The position numbers were made by a program, and so were the translations under genes. This document shows positions 60,273-64,000 of a DNA stretch of 64,000 bases, piece after piece. How positions within the stretch are numbered: position 1 is the first letter of the stretch; the number at the start of each line of letters is the position of its first letter. The notes beneath the pieces were generated by a model, which saw nothing but the letters and a program-made list of their open reading frames with translations, did not search any database and was not told the origin of the DNA. Location: positions 1 through 64,000 of the forward strand of contig NZ_JAQSDZ010000001.1 of assembly GCF_029946165.1 (NCBI RefSeq). The letters are read 5' to 3'. Source of the DNA: Methylotenera sp. GTDB taxonomy: Bacteria; Pseudomonadota; Gammaproteobacteria; Burkholderiales; Methylophilaceae.

Positions 60273-62921
60273 TTAAGCGTTATCATCTGCTTCCGCACTG
60301 TCATTTGTATCAGATTCAACTTCTGAACTAGATTCAGCGGACGCAGCTAACTCTACCGTTGCATCTGCATCAATTTCTGACTCAGGGTCGTCAGACTCAA
60401 CAATTTTCTCAAGTCCAGAAAGCTTCTCACCTTCACCCAGATTAATCAACGTGACACCTTGTGTTGCGCGCCCTAATTCACGAATCTCTTTTACACGAGT
60501 ACGAATCAACACGCCGCCAGTGGTAATCAACATAATTTCGTCATCTTCGTTGACCAATTTAGCCGCTACCACCAAGCCATTACGCTCACTGATTGCAATC
60601 GCTTTAACGCCCTGCGTGCCTCGACCAGAATGACGGAAATCCGATAATACAGTACGTTTACCGTAACCATTTTCCGTAGCCACTAACACTGACTGCTGAT
60701 CATTATCCGCAATGAGCAAGGATAATACTTGCTGATTGTCCGCAAGCTTCATACCGCGAACACCGCGAGTAGCGCGACCCATTGAACGTACGTCATCTTC
60801 GCTAAACCAAACTGCTTTACCGCCGTTTGAAACCAAAATAACGTCGTTTGCGCCGTTAGTGATTTCAGCACCAATTAAGAAGTCGCCTTCATCTAAGTTG
60901 ATGGCGATAATGCCTGATTTACGTGGGTTGGCAAAATCAGATAGTGGCGTTTTCTTAACTGTACCTTGTGAAGTTGCCATGAAAATAAAGTGGTTTTCGT
61001 CAAATTCTTTTACAGAAAGAATCGCGTTAATTTTCTCACCTTCTTCAAGCGGGAATAGGTTCACAATTGGCTTACCACGGCCAGTGCGGCTACCTTGTGG
61101 CACTTCGTAAACTTTTAACCAATACACTTGACCTAGGCTACTAAAGCACAAGATGTAATCATGCGTATTTGCGACAAACATCTTGTCGATAAAATCGTCT
61201 TCTTTAGTTTGTGCCGCTTGCTTACCTCGGCCACCACGGCGCTGTGCACGGTACTCATCAAGCGGTTGAGATTTTACGTAGCCTGTATGAGAAAGCGTTA
61301 CAACCACATCTTGCGGGGTGATAAAGTCTTCTAATGATAAATCTTGTGCATTTACTACAATTTCACTACGGCGTTTATCGCCAAACTGTTTACGAATTTC
61401 AGTTAACTCATCGTTAATGATAGCCGTCACACGCGCAGGTGTTGCCAAAATATCCAGTAAGTCAGCAATAATATCCATGACTTCTTTATACTCACTGACA
61501 ACTTTATCTTGCTCAAGACCAGTTAAGCGTTGCAAGCGCATTTGCAAGATTTCTTGCGCTTGTACATCACTTAAATGATAGCCATTTGGCATCAAACCAA
61601 ACTCAACGCTTAAACCTTCAGGGCGTGAAGCTTCCATCGCGGCACGTTTAAGCATTTCTTCAACCACTGGTGATTTCCAAGCTTTCGCCATCAAAGCTAC
61701 TTTAGCTTCAGGCGGCGTTGGCGCAGCTTTGATGATAGCAATCATCTCATCCACGTTAGCAAGAGCAACGGCTAAACCTTCCAAAATATGGCCGCGTGCA
61801 CGTGCTTTCTTCAATTCAAACACTGTACGACGTGTAATTACTTCACGTCTGTGACGCAAGAACGCCTCTAGCATTTGTTTCAGGTTGAGCAAGCGTGGTT
61901 GACCATCTAGCAAGGCCACCATATTCATACCAAACGTATCTTGCAATTGCGTTTGTTTGTATAAGTTATTTAATACAACTTCTGCAATCTCGCCGCGTTT
62001 AAGCTCAATTACCACGCGCATACCCGATTTATCTGATTCATCGCGCAAATCAGAAATACCTTCGATTTTCTTCTCGTTAACTAATTCAGCGATTTTTTCG
62101 ACAAAGGTCTTTTTATTCACTTGATACGGCAGTTCGTCGACAATCAAAGCCTGACGACCACCGCGCTCTAAATCTTCAACGTGTGTGCGACCACGCATCA
62201 CCACACGACCACGGCCTGTGCGATAACCCTCTTTAACACCCACTGTGCCGTAAATAATACCTGCTGTTGGAAAATCTGGTGCTGGCACTAACTCAATCAG
62301 TTCCTCTATGCCCATTTCAGGATATTTAAGCAGCGCGAAACAAGCATCTAGTACTTCATTGATATTATGTGGCGGAATATTAGTTGCCATACCTACAGCG
62401 ATACCAGAACTACCGTTAATCAGTAGATTTGGAATACGTGCAGGCATGATGAGCGGCTCATGCTCGCTGCCATCATAGTTAGGGCCAAAATCAACGGTTT
62501 CTTTGTCAATATCAGCTAACAATTCATGTGCGATTTTCGACATACGGATTTCGGTATATCGCATCGCCGCAGCGTTATCACCATCGACAGAACCGAAGTT
62601 ACCTTGACCATCCACCAGCATATAGCGCAACGAGAAGTCCTGCGCCATACGAACGATAGTGTCGTAAACAGCCGTGTCGCCATGCGGATGGTATTTACCG
62701 ATAACATCACCCACGATACGCGCAGATTTTTTGTAGGGTTTATTGTAGTCGTTTGAAAGCTCATGCATCGCGAATAAAACCCGACGGTGCACTGGCTTTA
62801 AACCATCACGTACATCCGGTAAAGCGCGCCCTACGATAACACTCATTGCGTAATCGAGATACGATCTGCGCATCTCATCTTCTAGGCTGATGGGTAGGGT
62901 TTCTTTAGCGAATTGATCCAT
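60273..62921 (-). CDS. gyrA: DNA gyrase subunit A
   Basis: [57 protein letters not shown]; GyrA box QRRGGRGKQ. Confidence 0.98.
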   Translation of the reverse strand: MDQFAKETLPISLEDEMRRSYLDYAMSVIVGRALPDVRDGLKPVHRRVLFAMHELSNDYNKPYKKSARIVGDVIGKYHPHGDTAVYDTIVRMAQDFSLRYMLVDGQGNFGSVDGDNAAAMRYTEIRMSKIAHELLADIDKETVDFGPNYDGSEHEPLIMPARIPNLLINGSSGIAVGMATNIPPHNINEVLDACFALLKYPEMGIEELIELVPAPDFPTAGIIYGTVGVKEGYRTGRGRVVMRGRTHVEDLERGGRQALIVDELPYQVNKKTFVEKIAELVNEKKIEGISDLRDESDKSGMRVVIELKRGEIAEVVLNNLYKQTQLQDTFGMNMVALLDGQPRLLNLKQMLEAFLRHRREVITRRTVFELKKARARGHILEGLAVALANVDEMIAIIKAAPTPPEAKVALMAKAWKSPVVEEMLKRAAMEASRPEGLSVEFGLMPNGYHLSDVQAQEILQMRLQRLTGLEQDKVVSEYKEVMDIIADLLDILATPARVTAIINDELTEIRKQFGDKRRSEIVVNAQDLSLEDFITPQDVVVTLSHTGYVKSQPLDEYRAQRRGGRGKQAAQTKEDDFIDKMFVANTHDYILCFSSLGQVYWLKVYEVPQGSRTGRGKPIVNLFPLEEGEKINAILSVKEFDENHFIFMATSQGTVKKTPLSDFANPRKSGIIAINLDEGDFLIGAEITNGANDVILVSNGGKAVWFSEDDVRSMGRATRGVRGMKLADNQQVLSLLIADNDQQSVLVATENGYGKRTVLSDFRHSGRGTQGVKAIAISERNGLVVAAKLVNEDDEIMLITTGGVLIRTRVKEIRELGRATQGVTLINLGEGEKLSGLEKIVESDDPESEIDADATVELAASAESSSEVESDTNDSAEADDNA

Positions 62922-63014
62922 GTGCGAACTAACTTTTAATGGTTTTTATGTGCCATTATTTTAGCACAAAAAGAGTGCAAATTAGTAGCGCTAACAGTGA
63001 TTAACGATTAGCTA

Positions 63015-63053
63015 CTTACAATACGTGCTCTAGAGTTGAGCACGTATTGTAAG
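63015..63053. repeat. 16-bp perfect hairpin CTTACAATACGTGCTC-N7-GAGCACGTATTGTAAG, probably the metZ 3' hairpin
   Basis: Begins 2 nt after the metZ stop; no U-tract. Confidence 0.8.
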
Positions 63054-63055
63054 CA

Positions 63056-64000
63056 CTATTGTGTGAGTAAAAACAAGTCTGCTTTTAAGTCTTCCACATG
63101 CTCTAAGCCGACGGCAATTCTTACCAATCCATCTTGGATTCCTGCTGCTGCTCGCGCTTCTGCACTTACGCGGCTATGCGTAGTAGTGGCTGGATGCGTA
63201 ATGGTGCTTTTTGCATCACCAAGATTTGCTGTTATCGAAATCAGTTTGGTTGCATCAATCAACGCCCATGCGGCTTCTTGAGCTGTTTGACCAGCTTTTG
63301 GCTTAACTTCAAAACTCACTATACCGCCACCATTGCTCTGTTGTTGCATAGCGAGTGCATGTTGCGGATGAGATTTCAATCCTGGGTAAAAGACACGCGC
63401 TACCTGTGGCTGGGCTTCTAACCATGTCGCCAATACTAGTGCATTTTTAGCATGCGCTTCCATGCGAATGAATAAAGTTTCTAAACCCTTTAAAAACACC
63501 CAAGCATTAAATGCACTCATGGTCACACCTGCCGTGCGCAAGAAACCATAAACAGGCTCCATCAACTTCTTGCTGCCAAGCACTGCGCCACCCAAACATC
63601 TGCCCTGACCATCAATATACTTGGTCGCTGAGTGAATAATAACATCAGCACCCAACTCAAGTGGCCTTTGAACCGCGGGTGTACAGAAGCAATTATCCAC
63701 CACGAGATAGGCACCAGCTTGATGTGCAATATCAGCCAAGACACGAATATCGCCAACTTCAGTCATCGGGTTTGATGGCGTTTCAGCAAAAAATAGTTTA
63801 GTTTTTGGCGTAACAGCCGCTTGCCATTCAGCAGGATTCGTCAATGCAACATAAGTGACCTGCAAACCCCATCGCGCCATGATATTGCTAAACAGCTGAA
63901 CGCTAGTACCAAAAATACTACGTGAAGCCACTATATGGTCGCCAGCACTACATAAACCCATGACACAAGCTAGAATCGCCGACATACCGCTAGAGGTTGC
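63056..64000 (-). CDS. metZ: O-succinylhomoserine sulfhydrylase, partial (N-terminus beyond the window)
   Basis: DVIIHSATKYIDGQGRCLGGAVLGS PLP-lysine motif; ETPSNPMTEVGDI; reading frame open to the window end. Confidence 0.88.
   Translation of the reverse strand, partial: ATSSGMSAILACVMGLCSAGDHIVASRSIFGTSVQLFSNIMARWGLQVTYVALTNPAEWQAAVTPKTKLFFAETPSNPMTEVGDIRVLADIAHQAGAYLVVDNCFCTPAVQRPLELGADVIIHSATKYIDGQGRCLGGAVLGSKKLMEPVYGFLRTAGVTMSAFNAWVFLKGLETLFIRMEAHAKNALVLATWLEAQPQVARVFYPGLKSHPQHALAMQQQSNGGGIVSFEVKPKAGQTAQEAAWALIDATKLISITANLGDAKSTITHPATTTHSRVSAEARAAAGIQDGLVRIAVGLEHVEDLKADLFLLTQ

Noticed and set aside
62670-62710. Gyr[13 protein letters not shown] (Thr at the E. coli Ser83 position)
   Set aside because: Thr is a common natural residue in other proteobacteria; not evidence of fluoroquinolone resistance.
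1-64000. Many supplied ORFs antisense to long conserved genes (e.g. 4026..4346 +, 6593..6922 +, 23377..23856 +, 34644..35009 +, 60736..61110 +)
   Set aside because: They lie fully opposite well-supported genes, have no family resemblance and look like shadow ORFs.
1-64000. CRISPR arrays, toxin-antitoxin or restriction systems
   Set aside because: No regularly spaced repeats or recognisable defence genes were seen.

Overview
This 64 kb window looks like the chromosome of a betaproteobacterial methylotroph, probably Methylophilaceae (Methylotenera-like). That assignment is inferred from gene content: xoxF, pqqABCDE, fhs and the gyrA-serC-pheA-hisC order. From left to right it contains: a decayed phage-like edge (1-1.5 kb); infA with a probable TTG start; a cold-shock gene and a SemiSWEET gene; a divergent PQQ-type quinoprotein; a GTAG-type REP/BIME palindrome; hpt; an exopolysaccharide/O-antigen-like cluster (6-19 kb); hslR, a Lon-like protease, moaE/moaD and rmuC; a CHASE2 + SH3 + M48 protease operon; fhs and a HerA-like ATPase; a Cache-PAS-GGDEF-EAL protein; a sigma-54 activator divergent from xoxF, which has a near-perfect -24/-12 promoter; an assimilatory sulfate reduction operon; fdxA; pqqA-E (pqqA, 23 aa, is missing from the ORF track); and aro/his/phe/ser genes with gyrA and a partial metZ. 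The best leads are (1) the xoxF/sigma-54 activator control region with a dyad-symmetric candidate UAS, (2) the quinoprotein at 3.3-5.1 kb, where the Glu and Asp of the PQQ/metal site appear to be Gly, (3) the CHASE2/SH3/M48 operon, in which I recognise no enzymatic output domain on the CHASE2 protein, (4) the pqqA-pqqB terminator/attenuator, and (5) several long perfect hairpins without U-tracts. I saw no CRISPR array, rRNA, tRNA or obvious defence system. All family calls come from reading the translations; no searches were run.
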